Shown here: in pieces, positions 8,687-17,220 of the stretch
How the letters are laid out: every line of letters begins with the position of its first letter
Position numbering within the stretch: the first letter of the stretch is position 1
Source of the DNA: CAZNYG01 sp964577205
Lineage (GTDB): Bacteria > Elusimicrobiota > Endomicrobiia > Endomicrobiales > CAIRNS01
NCBI GenBank assembly: GCA_964577205.1
Contig: CAZNYG010000002.1
Coordinates: forward strand, 5,300-69,299
Length of the DNA stretch: 64,000 nt
Direction: 5' to 3'
The notes under the pieces: generated by a model
Database searches by the model: none
What the model was told of the DNA's origin: nothing
The model's input: the letters and a program-made list of their open reading frames with translations, nothing else
Program-made: the position numbers and the translations under genes

Positions 8687-8716
8687 ATTGTACTAAAATG
8701 TGGTTGAGACTGTCAA
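8687..8716 (-). promoter_or_regulatory. Sigma-70-type promoter of TPR-aroE transcript
   Basis: On the minus strand, TTGACA (8716-8711), an 18-base spacer and TACAAT (8692-8687). It diverges from the promoter at 8810. Confidence 0.6.
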
Positions 8717-8809
8717 CGGATCTTTCTGAAGGAATTCCGTTAAAATTGAATATTTTTATCAATTGCGCGATCCCCGCGCGGGACGTGCCGTCCGCGGTTT
8801 TCTCGCGGT

Positions 8810-8838
8810 TTGACATTAATAAGAGAATAAGATAGAAT
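8810..8838 (+). promoter_or_regulatory. Sigma-70-type promoter of the DUF4912-GH57 genes
   Basis: TTGACA (8810-8815), a 17-base spacer and TAGAAT (8833-8838), about 95 bases before the DUF4912 start codon. Confidence 0.65.
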
Positions 8839-8933
8839 GAAATTTGAAACGATTTTTGCGGCAGGACCTCTGCCGGGGCGGGAATGCCGCGCAATGTTCG
8901 ATACATTGCCGAAGGCAAGAAGGAGGGACGGTT

Positions 8934-9800
8934 ATGTATGAGAATGCCAGTTCGAAAATGAAAGGCGCGCCGACTGCCGCGCAGTTCATCGATCAAACCG
9001 GTTTGCCGAAAACGTACGGAGAAACGAGGGTGGCTATCCTGCCCCGCGATCCCGTATGGCTGTATTCCTACTGGGAAGTTGCCCCGGAAGCGATGAACGA
9101 AGCGCGGAAAAAAGTCGGAGAACAGCGTTTCAACGCGAGCCGGTGGGTCCTTCGCGTCCACGATGTGACGGGGGTGCGTTTCAACGGGTCGAACTCGCAT
9201 CGCAATTTCGATATCATCATCAATCCTCAGTCCGACAACTGGTACGTGAACGTCGGAGAGGTCAATCGTTCCTGGTGCGTCGACCTGGGTTTCATGACGC
9301 CGGATGGTGAATTCGTTCTCATTGCCCGTTCAAATATACTGAACATGCCCCGCCAGGGCGTGTCGCCGATCACTGACGAACAGTGGGCCATCCTGCAGCA
9401 GGAGTTCGAACGCCTGCTCCGGCTTTCCGGCGTTGAACAGATAGGCAAGAGCTCGTTCGACATCGCCAAACTGATGCGGGAACGCTGGGAAGAGATCGTG
9501 TCGTTGTCTCTTCCGACGTCGCCGGGCGGCGCCAGTTCATGGCGCGGCATGACATCGGAAGAGGCCAAACCGAAAAATTTCTGGCTGAAGGCCGATACGG
9601 AACTGATCGTTTACGGCGCGACGGAGCCCGACGCGAACCTGACGGTCCAGGGGCAGCCCGTGGCGCTGCGTCAGGACGGCACGTTCTCTCTTCGGTTCTA
9701 TCTGCCGGACGGCGATCAGGAATACCCGATCGAAGCCACGTCCGCCGACGGCACGATGAAACGGCAGATCACATTCGTGGTCACGCGGGAAACGCGCTGA
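8934..9800 (+). CDS. DUF4912 domain protein
   Basis: A 288-residue soluble protein. The core PRDPVWLYSYWEV .. WVLRVHDVTGV .. FDIIINPQSDNWYVNVG .. SWCVDLGFMTPDGEFVLIARSN is the DUF4912 domain, a family repeatedly found next to GH57 glucan enzymes. The C-terminal part from about residue 210 is beta-rich (LIVYGATEPDANLTVQGQPVAL) and resembles an immunoglobulin-like or carbohydrate-binding fold. The start at 8934 is preceded by a strong ribosome binding site (AAGGAGGG); upstream in-frame codons lack one. Its neighbour is a GH57 branching enzyme, so a role in alpha-glucan metabolism is inferred. The biochemical activity is unknown. Confidence 0.82.
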   Translation: MYENASSKMKGAPTAAQFIDQTGLPKTYGETRVAILPRDPVWLYSYWEVAPEAMNEARKKVGEQRFNASRWVLRVHDVTGVRFNGSNSHRNFDIIINPQSDNWYVNVGEVNRSWCVDLGFMTPDGEFVLIARSNILNMPRQGVSPITDEQWAILQQEFERLLRLSGVEQIGKSSFDIAKLMRERWEEIVSLSLPTSPGGASSWRGMTSEEAKPKNFWLKADTELIVYGATEPDANLTVQGQPVALRQDGTFSLRFYLPDGDQEYPIEATSADGTMKRQITFVVTRETR

Positions 9801-9830
9801 TCCCGTGTCCCGCGCGAACGCCTCAGGGCA

Positions 9831-9890
9831 GTTACTGTTGACAGTGGGCGGCAAGCAGCTTTCAGTTGCTCTCCTTCCACTGTCACTGTT
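9831..9890. repeat. Intergenic word repeat, CAGTGACC/CACTGTC family, inverted pair
   Basis: GACAGTGG at 9840-9847 pairs with CCACTGTC at 9877-9884, with extra CTGTT words outside the core. It lies between the DUF4912 and GH57 genes. Confidence 0.5.
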
Positions 9891-9973
9891 CGTTAAAGAA
9901 ACAACGGCGGCGAAGACTTTAATAATCGCATGAAGCGCGTTTTCCCGCTTCGTGATACCCGGGTGAGAGTGAA

Positions 9974-11563
9974 ATGAAACCAAAAGGATACTGGTGCCTA
10001 CAGCTGCACGCGCATCTGCCGTATGTCCGCCATCCCGAATACCCCGATTTTCTTGAAGAAGACTGGCTGTATGAAGGTATAACCGAGACGTACCTGCCTG
10101 TCCTGTCGATCCTCGAGCGTTTCATGGCCGAAGGCATCGATTTCCGCCTTACCATGACGATAACGCCGTCGCTCGCGGGGATGCTGTCGGATCCGCTGCT
10201 GCAGGAACGCTATTACCGCCGGCTCAACGGCCTTATCGACCTTTCGGAAAAGGAACTGTGGCGCACGAGGAGCCTTCCGGAATTCCATCAGTCCGCGAAG
10301 ATGTACGAGCGCCAGCTGAAAGAGTGCCGCCGGCTGTGGGAAAAATATCACGGCAACATCCTGGCCGGTTTCAAAAACCTGCAGGACGCGGGCAGGCTTG
10401 AGATCATCACCTGCTGCGCCACTCACGGTTTCCTGCCGCTGACGCTTGATAAAGCCGCGATACGCGCCCAGGTCAAGGTGGCCTGCCAGGATTATGAGCG
10501 CCATTTCGGCCGCCAGCCCCGTGGCATATGGCTCGCGGAATGCGCCTACACGCCCGGTATCGATGAGGAGCTGAAAAAGCAGGGCATCCGCTATTTCTTC
10601 CTTGAGGCGCACGGCATCCTTTACGGGACGCCGCGCCCGCGCTACGGCGTGTTCGCGCCGGTGTACTGCCCCTCGGGAGTCGCCGCTTTCGGCCGCGACA
10701 TGGAAACCGCCCATCAGGTATGGAGCGCGGACACCGGGTATCCCGGCGACCCGGATTATCGGGAATTCTACCGCGACCTCGGGTACGACCTCGATTACGA
10801 TTACATCAGGCCGTACCTGCATGAAGACGGCGTGCGGCGCAATATAGGATTGAAGTACCATCGCATCACCGGCAAAGTCGGGCTGAGCGATAAACAGCCG
10901 TACAACCCGGAGTGGGCGAAGAACAAGGCGGCGAGCCACGCCGGCAATTTCCTGTTCAACCGCGAGAAACAGATCGACTATCTTTCCGGCGTTCTCGGCC
11001 GGGAACCGATCGTTATCTCCATGTACGATGCCGAGCTGTTCGGCCACTGGTGGTTCGAAGGGCCGCAGTTCCTGGATTTCCTGTTCCGCAAGATACATCA
11101 TGACCAGAACACGTTCAAGACCATAACGCCGAGCGAGTATCTTGAGAAATACCCCAAGAACCAGGTGATCACGCCCGCGGCTTCGTCATGGGGCGACAAG
11201 GGGTATTACGAGGTGTGGCTGAACGGGACCAACGACTGGATCTACCGCCATCTGCACAAGGCGCTGGAACGCATGGTGGAACTGACCCGCGAAAATCCGT
11301 CGGCAGAAGGGCTGCGCCGCCGTTCCCTGAACCAGGCGGCGCGCGAGCTGCTGCTGGCGCAGTCGTCCGACTGGGCCTTCATCATGACTACGCGCACGAT
11401 GGTCGAGTATGCCGAGAAACGCACCCGCGACCATATCGCGAACTTCACCGCTCTTTACGAACAGATAAAGCGCGGCGCCGTCGATGAAAGGTACCTCGGT
11501 GATCTGGAATACCGTAACAATATTTTCCCGGAGATCGACTACAACGTTTTCCGGCAGGAGTGA
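9974..11563 (+). CDS. GH57 (DUF1957) 1,4-alpha-glucan branching enzyme
   Basis: A 529-residue glycoside hydrolase family 57 protein of the branching-enzyme subgroup, which moves alpha-1,4 oligoglucosides to alpha-1,6 positions in glycogen-like polymers. The start motif is LQLHAHLPYVRHPE. The predicted nucleophile is E189 in GIWLAECAY and the acid/base D352 in SMYDAELFGHWWFEGP. The helical C-terminal domain, including WGDKGYYEVWLNGTNDWIY and the last 80 residues, is typical. Length fits the 520-530-residue enzymes from Thermus and Thermococcus relatives. It follows a DUF4912 gene, a common pair. It has no signal peptide, so it acts in the cytoplasm. Confidence 0.92.
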   Translation: MKPKGYWCLQLHAHLPYVRHPEYPDFLEEDWLYEGITETYLPVLSILERFMAEGIDFRLTMTITPSLAGMLSDPLLQERYYRRLNGLIDLSEKELWRTRSLPEFHQSAKMYERQLKECRRLWEKYHGNILAGFKNLQDAGRLEIITCCATHGFLPLTLDKAAIRAQVKVACQDYERHFGRQPRGIWLAECAYTPGIDEELKKQGIRYFFLEAHGILYGTPRPRYGVFAPVYCPSGVAAFGRDMETAHQVWSADTGYPGDPDYREFYRDLGYDLDYDYIRPYLHEDGVRRNIGLKYHRITGKVGLSDKQPYNPEWAKNKAASHAGNFLFNREKQIDYLSGVLGREPIVISMYDAELFGHWWFEGPQFLDFLFRKIHHDQNTFKTITPSEYLEKYPKNQVITPAASSWGDKGYYEVWLNGTNDWIYRHLHKALERMVELTRENPSAEGLRRRSLNQAARELLLAQSSDWAFIMTTRTMVEYAEKRTRDHIANFTALYEQIKRGAVDERYLGDLEYRNNIFPEIDYNVFRQE

Positions 11564-11623
11564 TGATGAGTTTCAGCGCGCCGCGGCCTGGTGCCGCGAT
11601 GCTGTGATGTCATCCGGCCCCCT

Positions 11624-12862
11624 ATGAACATCCTGTTTATTGTCCTGCTGCTGTTGCTGATCATCACCTGGGCGGCGGTCATCCGCCAGCGGCGCATCTT
11701 CCTTCGCAAGGAGCAGAAGTACGTCAGAAAGGTCAAGGACGCGCAGTCCAGGCTTCAGGAGAATATCGCCGACCTTGACAACCTGATCGTCATGCTGGTT
11801 GGCATCCACGAGTTCGGGATGATGGCTACGGGCATCATATCCAAGGAAGAGCTGTCGCAGTCGGTCATTGATTCCGCCTGCAGGCTGATCCGGTCCGATG
11901 CCGGGTCTCTGATGATCCTGAACCGCGACACCAACGAGCTGATGATCGCCGCTTCGCGCGGCCTGCCGCAGGATGTGGTCGATTCGACCCGCATTCCGCT
12001 CGGCGAGGGTGTCGCGGGCCGCGTCGCGCAGACGGGCAAGGCGATCTTCGTCGAGGATATAGAGACCGATGCCCGCTTCCTGCGTTCCAACAGCGCGGCG
12101 CGGTACACGTCCCGGTCGTTCATCTCGGTGCCCCTGCGGGTCAAGAACCGCATTATCGGCGTGTTGAACGTCAATTCCCCGGAAGCGGACCGCCGGTTCG
12201 AAGAGCGGGACGTCCGCCTGCTGACCATCCTTGCCGACCAGGCCGCCATAACGCTGGAAAACATCGAGCTCTACGATAACCTGCAGAACTTTTACCTGGA
12301 AATGGTGCAGACGCTTGCGCGCGCGATCGACGCGAAGGACGAGTACACGCATGACCACGCCGACCGCGCCCGCCGTTACGCGCGCCTTATCGCCTACCGG
12401 CTCAACCTGCCGGAAGCGATGGTGCGCCATATCGAATACGCCGCGCTCATGCACGATATCGGCAAGATCGGCATCGATGAAAAGATCCTTCACAAACCCG
12501 GAAGGCTTACGGACGAAGAGCGGGAAATAATCAAGAAGCATCCATCCATAGGGAACCGCATAATAGCTCCCGTGGCATTCCTCTCGCCGGTGGCTCCCAT
12601 GGTGCTGTATCATCAGGAATGGTATAACGGGCAGGGATATCCCGAAGGCCTGTCGGGGGAAGAGATACCGCTCGGCGCGCGCATCGTCGCCGTGATCGAT
12701 ACATTCGACGCGATGACATCGGACCGGCCCTACCGCAAAGCGCTTCCCCGAGAAGTCGCGATCGAAGAGCTGAAGAAAGGGTGCGGGACACAGTTCGACG
12801 CGCGCGTCGTCAACGCGTTCCTGGAGATCCTGAAGGAAGAAGAGAGACAGGAGAAGGGATAA
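11624..12862 (+). CDS. GAF/HD-GYP sensor, predicted cyclic-di-GMP phosphodiesterase
   Basis: A 412-residue protein with one N-terminal membrane segment (MNILFIVLLLLLIITWAAV), a short coiled coil, a GAF sensory domain (about 60-210; IPLGEGVAGRVAQTGKAIFVEDIE) and an HD-GYP domain (about 230-410). The HD motif is ALMHDIGKIGIDEKILHKPG. The GYP region reads YHQEWYNGQGYPEGLSG, followed by VIDTFDAMTSDRPYRKAL. This family degrades cyclic di-GMP or cGAMP. The start at 11624 gives a clean N-terminal anchor; an earlier in-frame codon adds unlikely residues. It lies between the GH57 gene and rsmI, with no cognate cyclase in the window. Confidence 0.9.
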   Translation: MNILFIVLLLLLIITWAAVIRQRRIFLRKEQKYVRKVKDAQSRLQENIADLDNLIVMLVGIHEFGMMATGIISKEELSQSVIDSACRLIRSDAGSLMILNRDTNELMIAASRGLPQDVVDSTRIPLGEGVAGRVAQTGKAIFVEDIETDARFLRSNSAARYTSRSFISVPLRVKNRIIGVLNVNSPEADRRFEERDVRLLTILADQAAITLENIELYDNLQNFYLEMVQTLARAIDAKDEYTHDHADRARRYARLIAYRLNLPEAMVRHIEYAALMHDIGKIGIDEKILHKPGRLTDEEREIIKKHPSIGNRIIAPVAFLSPVAPMVLYHQEWYNGQGYPEGLSGEEIPLGARIVAVIDTFDAMTSDRPYRKALPREVAIEELKKGCGTQFDARVVNAFLEILKEEERQEKG

Positions 12863-12900
12863 GGACTTCCGCAACCGCAGTAACCTTCCGTCCCCTCGCT

Positions 12901-13653
12901 ATGAATCAGGGAATGCTGTACATAGTTCCTACGCCCATCGGCAACCTGGACGACATCACCTGTCGGGGCCTTTCGGTACTTCGCGATGTCGACCTGATCG
13001 TGTGCGAGGACACGCGGCAGACGGTCAAGCTTCTGAACCATTACGGCATCAAAAAGCCGCTGGTCAGTTTCTACACCCAGAACCAGTACCGGCGCCTGCC
13101 GGAGATAACGCGCCATCTGATGGAAGGCAAAAAGATCGCGCTCGTTTCCGACAGCGGCACTCCGGTCATATCCGATCCGGGGGCGGCGCTGGTGGCGAAA
13201 GCGGTCGAAGAAGGTTTCTCCGTCGTGCCGCTGCCCGGCCCCTGCGCCGCGGTTACCGCGTTGAGCGCGTCCGGGCTGCCGAGCGACGGTTTTGTCTTTC
13301 TGGGTTTTCTGAAACGCAAACCCGGCAAGATGAAGAAGGAACTGCGGGCCGCCGCCGCCGCGGGCAAGACGATCGTTTTTTATGAATCGCCGTACCGGGT
13401 AAAGAAAACGGTCTCCCTTTTGCGTGAGCTGTTCCCCGGGGAAACCCCCGTGGCGCTGGCGCGGGAGTTGACGAAAAAATTCGAAGAATTCATCAGGGGA
13501 ACGCTGGATGAGGTTATTGCCGCCATCGCGGAGCGCGACCTCCCCGGCGAATTCGTGGTCCTGATAGCGCCGGTAAACAGTGACCAGTTACCAGTGGCCA
13601 GTGACCATGACGGCAACGACAACGGCGAAAGCCCCGGATCAACGGCGGAATAA
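12901..13653 (+). CDS. rsmI: 16S rRNA (cytidine-1402-2'-O)-methyltransferase
   Basis: A 250-residue tetrapyrrole-methylase-fold enzyme that 2'-O-methylates C1402 of 16S rRNA. Motifs: LYIVPTPIGNLDDIT at the N-terminus, CEDTRQTVKLLNHYGI, ALVSDSGTPVISDPG, PLPGPCAAVTALSASGL, and FYESPYRV. The start at 12901 places the invariant IVPTPIGNL at residue 7. The C-terminal extension after LIAPV is odd: NSDQLPVASDHDGNDNG is encoded by a copy of the intergenic CAGTGACCAGT word repeat (13576-13606). The repeat thus seems to have replaced the original gene end. Confidence 0.95.
   Translation: MNQGMLYIVPTPIGNLDDITCRGLSVLRDVDLIVCEDTRQTVKLLNHYGIKKPLVSFYTQNQYRRLPEITRHLMEGKKIALVSDSGTPVISDPGAALVAKAVEEGFSVVPLPGPCAAVTALSASGLPSDGFVFLGFLKRKPGKMKKELRAAAAAGKTIVFYESPYRVKKTVSLLRELFPGETPVALARELTKKFEEFIRGTLDEVIAAIAERDLPGEFVVLIAPVNSDQLPVASDHDGNDNGESPGSTAE
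13576..13606. repeat. CAGTGACCAGT word repeat inside the rsmI 3' end
   Basis: The words CAGTGACCAGTTACCAGTGG and CCAGTGACC follow one another inside the coding region and supply codons of the RsmI tail. The same family is intergenic at 9831-9890 and 41655-41684. Confidence 0.6.
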
Positions 13654-13665
13654 AAAGGTAAGACC

Positions 13666-14685
13666 ATGAGCAGAATAGGCATTGTAGGCATAACGGGATA
13701 CACGGGCGAAGAGCTCCTGAAGATCCTTTCGCGGCATCCGGGGGTTTCCATAAGCGTCCTCGCGGGACGGTCCACCGGCGAAACGAGGCCGGTCGCGGAG
13801 ATCTATCCCCATCTTGCGCATCTCGATCTCACGTGCGAGGCGCTGAACGTCAAGAGCATGGCGGAGCGGGCGGATATCGTTTTCCTCGCGCTGCCCCACC
13901 GGGTATCTTTCGAGATCGCGCCCGCGTTGATAAAGGCGGGCTTGAAGGTTATCGATCTTTCAGCCGATTTCCGGTTGAACAGCGCCGATGAGTACGAAAA
14001 GTGGTACGGCAGCGCGCATACCGCGGCATCGCTCCTTCCGGAGGCGGTGTACGGCCTCCCTGAATTGTACCGGGACCGGATCCGGAAGGCTTCACTGATC
14101 GCTAACCCGGGGTGCTATCCAACGACGATCCTGCTGGGCTGCGCTCCGGCCATACGGCACGGCATAGTTGACCTGTCCTCCATAATCGTGGACGCGAAAA
14201 GCGGCATTTCCGGCGCGGGACGCAAAGCCGTGACGGAATACTTCAAAAGCGAGCATCCCAATCTCAGGCCGTACAATATCGCCGGAGGGCACAGGCATAT
14301 ACCCGAGATCGAACAGGAACTGTCGCGCATGGCGGGCAAAAAGATCGTCATCACGTTCACACCGCATATCATTCCAATGGAACGGGGCATGCTTTCGACG
14401 ATATACATGAACCTGACGAAAAAAGTATCGTCCGCCGAGGCGCTGGCCTTCTATAAGGAAGCGTACCGCGGAGAGCCGTTCGTCAGGATCCTGCCGGAAG
14501 GCGAGATCCCGCGGGTCAACGCGATGGTGAACACCAATTTCTGCGACATAGGGCTCAAGGTGGACGAGCGGACCGGCAGGCTCATCGTGGTCTCATCCAT
14601 CGATAACCTTGTCAAAGGAGCGTCCGGCCAGGCCGTCCAGAACATGAACATCATGCTGGGAGTAGAAGAGACAACAGCATTGTAA
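13666..14685 (+). CDS. argC: N-acetyl-gamma-glutamyl-phosphate reductase
   Basis: A 339-residue NADPH enzyme of arginine biosynthesis, reducing N-acetylglutamyl phosphate to the semialdehyde. The Rossmann loop is GIVGITGYTGEELLKIL. The active-site Cys is C150 in ANPGCYPT. The later motif GISGAGRKAV and the histidine-containing GGHRHIPEIEQEL are canonical for the shorter bacterial form. It is followed by argJ after a 123-base repeat-filled gap, so the two genes probably share a transcript. The start has GGTAAGACC upstream, a modest ribosome binding site. Confidence 0.96.
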   Translation: MSRIGIVGITGYTGEELLKILSRHPGVSISVLAGRSTGETRPVAEIYPHLAHLDLTCEALNVKSMAERADIVFLALPHRVSFEIAPALIKAGLKVIDLSADFRLNSADEYEKWYGSAHTAASLLPEAVYGLPELYRDRIRKASLIANPGCYPTTILLGCAPAIRHGIVDLSSIIVDAKSGISGAGRKAVTEYFKSEHPNLRPYNIAGGHRHIPEIEQELSRMAGKKIVITFTPHIIPMERGMLSTIYMNLTKKVSSAEALAFYKEAYRGEPFVRILPEGEIPRVNAMVNTNFCDIGLKVDERTGRLIVVSSIDNLVKGASGQAVQNMNIMLGVEETTAL

Positions 14686-14785
14686 AATGAAAAATGTAAA
14701 GTGAAAATGTAAAACACAAAACGAATAAAACAAACACGAAAGGCGGAATCTGTTGCTCTGGTCGTACCATTTTTCATTTCACACT
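14684..14785. repeat. Intergenic word repeat, AAAATGTAAAATG family, inverted pair
   Basis: AATGAAAAATG (14686-14696) pairs with CATTTTTCATT (14768-14778). Further AAATG/GTAAA words lie on the left arm, which begins inside the argC stop codon. Sister arrays lie at 22994-23027 and 28454-28486. Confidence 0.6.
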
Positions 14786-14808
14786 CTACCTTTATAAATG
14801 AGGTTTCC

Positions 14809-16014
14809 ATGCTTCCTAAAGGGTTTATCGCGCAGGGGGTACATGGGGGGATCGCAAAAAAGAAGGACAAGAAGGATATCGCGCTTTTTTATTCGGAGCT
14901 TCCGGCGACGGTTGCCGGCATGCTGACGGGAAACCTCGTTAAGGCGGCTCCCGTCCTTGTCTGCCGGGACCGTCTTGAAAAGACAGCGGAAGGATACCGC
15001 GCGATCGTCGCGAACTCCGGATGCGCCAACGCCTGTACCGGCGGCCGGGGGCAAAAGGATGCCTTGACGATGTGCGCTGACGCCGCCGCCGCGCTGGATG
15101 TGCGGCCGGAAAACGTCCTTGTCGCGTCCACCGGCGTCATCGGGCAGCGCCTCCCGATGGGGCGGGTACGGGACGGCATACAAGCGCTGGCGGGATCCCT
15201 CCGGGGAAAAGGATCAGACGAAACAAACGCGGTGGCGGCGATCATGACCACCGACACGTTCCCAAAAACAGCCCGGCGTTCGGTGGTTTGCGGCGGGAAA
15301 AGAATAACGGTGTGGGGCTGCGCTAAAGGCGCGGGCATGATCCATCCGGACCTTAAGGCGCTGCACGCGACCATGCTTTCTTTCGTGCTGACGGACGCGT
15401 CTGTCGAAGCGAAGGCGCTCGACGAGGCGCTGCGCGCTGCGGCCGCCGGCTCGTTCAACTGCGTGTCCGTCGACGGCGATACGTCCACCAATGATACCCT
15501 GCTGCTCATGGCGAACGGCGCCGCGGAGAACCGTACGGTTACCCGGAAGAGCCGTGATTTTAAAGTGTTTTTAAACGCGGTCAGCGCCGTATGCCTTGAC
15601 CTCGCGAAAATGATAGCCCGGGACGGCGAAGGCGCGACGCGCCTGGTGGAGATCCGCGTGAAGAACGCGGGCAGCGCCGCCGCCGCTCACCGTATCGCCG
15701 CGACTATCGCCACGTCGCCGCTGGTCAAGACGGCCGTATTCGGTAACGATGCCAACTGGGGGCGCGTTATCGCCGCCGCCGGAAGGGCCGGAGTGCCTTT
15801 TGATCCGGATACCGTGGATATCGCCTTATGCGGTATGACGGTCGCCCGCCGCGGCATGGCGGTAGCGTTCTCCGAGGAAAAAGCGAAACGGCTGCTTGCC
15901 CGCAAAGAGATCTCCATCAGCGTCGACCTTCGCAAGGGCCCCGGATCCGCCGTCTATTACACCTGTGATCTTTCGTTCGATTATGTGAAGATAAACGCGA
16001 GTTACAGGAGCTAA
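14809..16014 (+). CDS. argJ: Glutamate N-acetyltransferase / amino-acid acetyltransferase
   Basis: A 401-residue ornithine acetyltransferase that moves the acetyl group from N-acetylornithine to glutamate. The self-cleavage site is the Thr in HATMLSFVLTD (T188), which becomes the catalytic N-terminus of the beta subunit. Other family motifs: GCAKGAGMIHPDL, FNCVSVDGDTSTNDT, ARDGEGATRLVEI, VFGNDANWGRVIAAAGRAG. Whether it also uses acetyl-CoA (bifunctional form) cannot be read from the sequence. With argC next to it, arginine synthesis by the cyclic acetyl route is indicated; argB, argD and argF are not in the window. Confidence 0.96.
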   Translation: MLPKGFIAQGVHGGIAKKKDKKDIALFYSELPATVAGMLTGNLVKAAPVLVCRDRLEKTAEGYRAIVANSGCANACTGGRGQKDALTMCADAAAALDVRPENVLVASTGVIGQRLPMGRVRDGIQALAGSLRGKGSDETNAVAAIMTTDTFPKTARRSVVCGGKRITVWGCAKGAGMIHPDLKALHATMLSFVLTDASVEAKALDEALRAAAAGSFNCVSVDGDTSTNDTLLLMANGAAENRTVTRKSRDFKVFLNAVSAVCLDLAKMIARDGEGATRLVEIRVKNAGSAAAAHRIAATIATSPLVKTAVFGNDANWGRVIAAAGRAGVPFDPDTVDIALCGMTVARRGMAVAFSEEKAKRLLARKEISISVDLRKGPGSAVYYTCDLSFDYVKINASYRS

Positions 16015-16016
16015 AC

Positions 16017-16104
16017 AGCTCATAAGCTGACAAGCTCCTAAGCTCATAAGTACAAAACGACAGCAATTTTTGTCCGTATGCCTTTGCTTATGAGCTTATG
16101 AGCT
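16017..16104. repeat. Intergenic word repeat, GAGCTCATAAG family, inverted pair
   Basis: AGCTCATAAG copies at 16017-16050 face CTTATGAGCT copies at 16087-16104, leaving a loop of about 36 bases. The right arm ends 3 bases before the tsaC start codon, so a stem here would occlude initiation of tsaC. Confidence 0.65.
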
Positions 16105-16107
16105 AAC

Positions 16108-16734
16108 ATGAAAACCCTCGTCGTGAAGATAGACAGAAAACATCCGGCAGCCTCCGCCGTTGAAAGGGCCGCGTCGGTATTGCGTGAAGGCGGTGTAGTG
16201 GTCATCCCTACCGATACCGTGTACGGGCTTGCCGCGAACGCGTTTGACAGGGAAGCACAGAAGAAAATATACCGCCTTAAAGGACGGTCGTTCCGCAAAC
16301 CGCTTATCATCATGCCGCCGGATGCCGAAGCGGCGCGCATGATAGCCGAGGTCTCCCGCGACGCGGCGAAACTGATGCGCCATTTCTGGCCCGGGCCGCT
16401 GACACTGGTACTGCCCGCCACCCGTCTCGGGAAGATGTTGATGGGCGGGCGGAGCGATCTGGGCCTTCGCGTTCCGGCCGATCCGCTGGTCCGCTCGCTG
16501 GTCCGCGCCTGCGGTTTTCCGATAGCGACGACGAGCGCGAACCCCTCGGCTCAAAAAAGCGCGGTCAACGCTTCCATGGCCCGGAATTATTTCGATGGAA
16601 AGGCCGACATGATCCTTGACGCGGGGCCCTCCGACGCCGGAAGTCCATCCACGGTGATCGATATGCTCAGGTTCCCGTACGTGGTGCTCCGCGAAGGATG
16701 CCTGAACAGCAAAAAGCTGCTGGATCACCTATGA
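16108..16734 (+). CDS. tsaC: L-threonylcarbamoyladenylate synthase
   Basis: A 208-residue YrdC/Sua5-fold protein making threonylcarbamoyl-AMP for the t6A modification of ANN-decoding tRNAs. Signature residues: GGVVVIPTDTVYGLAANAF, KIYRLKGRSFRKPL, FWPGPLTLVLPA, LRVPADPLVRSL and TTSANPSAQKSA. It has only the YrdC domain, lacking the Sua5 C-terminal domain, hence tsaC rather than Sua5. It overlaps the following phosphatase gene by 4 bases. tsaC, a YwlE-type phosphatase and glyA occur in the same order in Bacillus (ywlC-ywlE-glyA). Confidence 0.93.
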   Translation: MKTLVVKIDRKHPAASAVERAASVLREGGVVVIPTDTVYGLAANAFDREAQKKIYRLKGRSFRKPLIIMPPDAEAARMIAEVSRDAAKLMRHFWPGPLTLVLPATRLGKMLMGGRSDLGLRVPADPLVRSLVRACGFPIATTSANPSAQKSAVNASMARNYFDGKADMILDAGPSDAGSPSTVIDMLRFPYVVLREGCLNSKKLLDHL

Positions 16735-17213
16735 AAACTGAACCTAAGCCCGTCCCGAAGAACATCCTTTTTGTATGTACCGGCAACGCCTGCCGGTCGG
16801 TCATGGCGGAAGCTATTTTTCAGTCAATGATCGAGGCCAGAAAGATAGAAGGGATAACGGTCAGTTCCTGCGGCACGAACGCCAATCCGGCGTACCGCGT
16901 CCCTCCCGTCGTGGCGCGCCTGCTCGCCGGGAAGGAGATCGACGCCGGCCGTCACGTTTCGAAGCAGATGAACGAAGAGATGGCCGCCGCGGCCGACCTG
17001 ATCCTTATCATGGACGAATCGCACCGGCAATTCATCCACACCTGTTTCCCGTCGGTTGAAGGAAGGACCTTTCTTCTCAAGAAGTATGCCGGTGAAAAGA
17101 AACCTTACGAGATCTTCGATCCCATCGGCCAGGCCGACGAAGTTTACGAAGGCACCGCCGCCGTCATCGAACGGTGCCTGAAGAAAATAATTAAAAAAAT
17201 AGCAAGCGAGTAA
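16731..17213 (+). CDS. Low-molecular-weight protein (probably arginine) phosphatase, YwlE-like
   Basis: A 160-residue LMW-PTP-fold enzyme. The P-loop CX5R is C16-TGNAC-R22 inside ILFVCTGNACRSVMAEAIF. The general acid lies in IFDPIGQADEVYEG near the C-terminus. A Thr directly after the catalytic Cys is typical of arginine phosphatases such as Bacillus YwlE, while tyrosine phosphatases usually carry Leu/Val-Gly-Asn there. The substrate is therefore inferred as phosphoarginine proteins. The start at 16731 overlaps the tsaC TGA as ATGA. An McsB-type kinase is not visible in the window, so tyrosine phosphatase remains possible. Confidence 0.85.
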   Translation: MKTEPKPVPKNILFVCTGNACRSVMAEAIFQSMIEARKIEGITVSSCGTNANPAYRVPPVVARLLAGKEIDAGRHVSKQMNEEMAAAADLILIMDESHRQFIHTCFPSVEGRTFLLKKYAGEKKPYEIFDPIGQADEVYEGTAAVIERCLKKIIKKIASE

Positions 17214-17220
17214 GAGTCAT

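Noticed and set aside
11573..12874. 433-codon open frame opposite the HD-GYP gene
   Set aside because: Shadow of a well-supported gene on the other strand.
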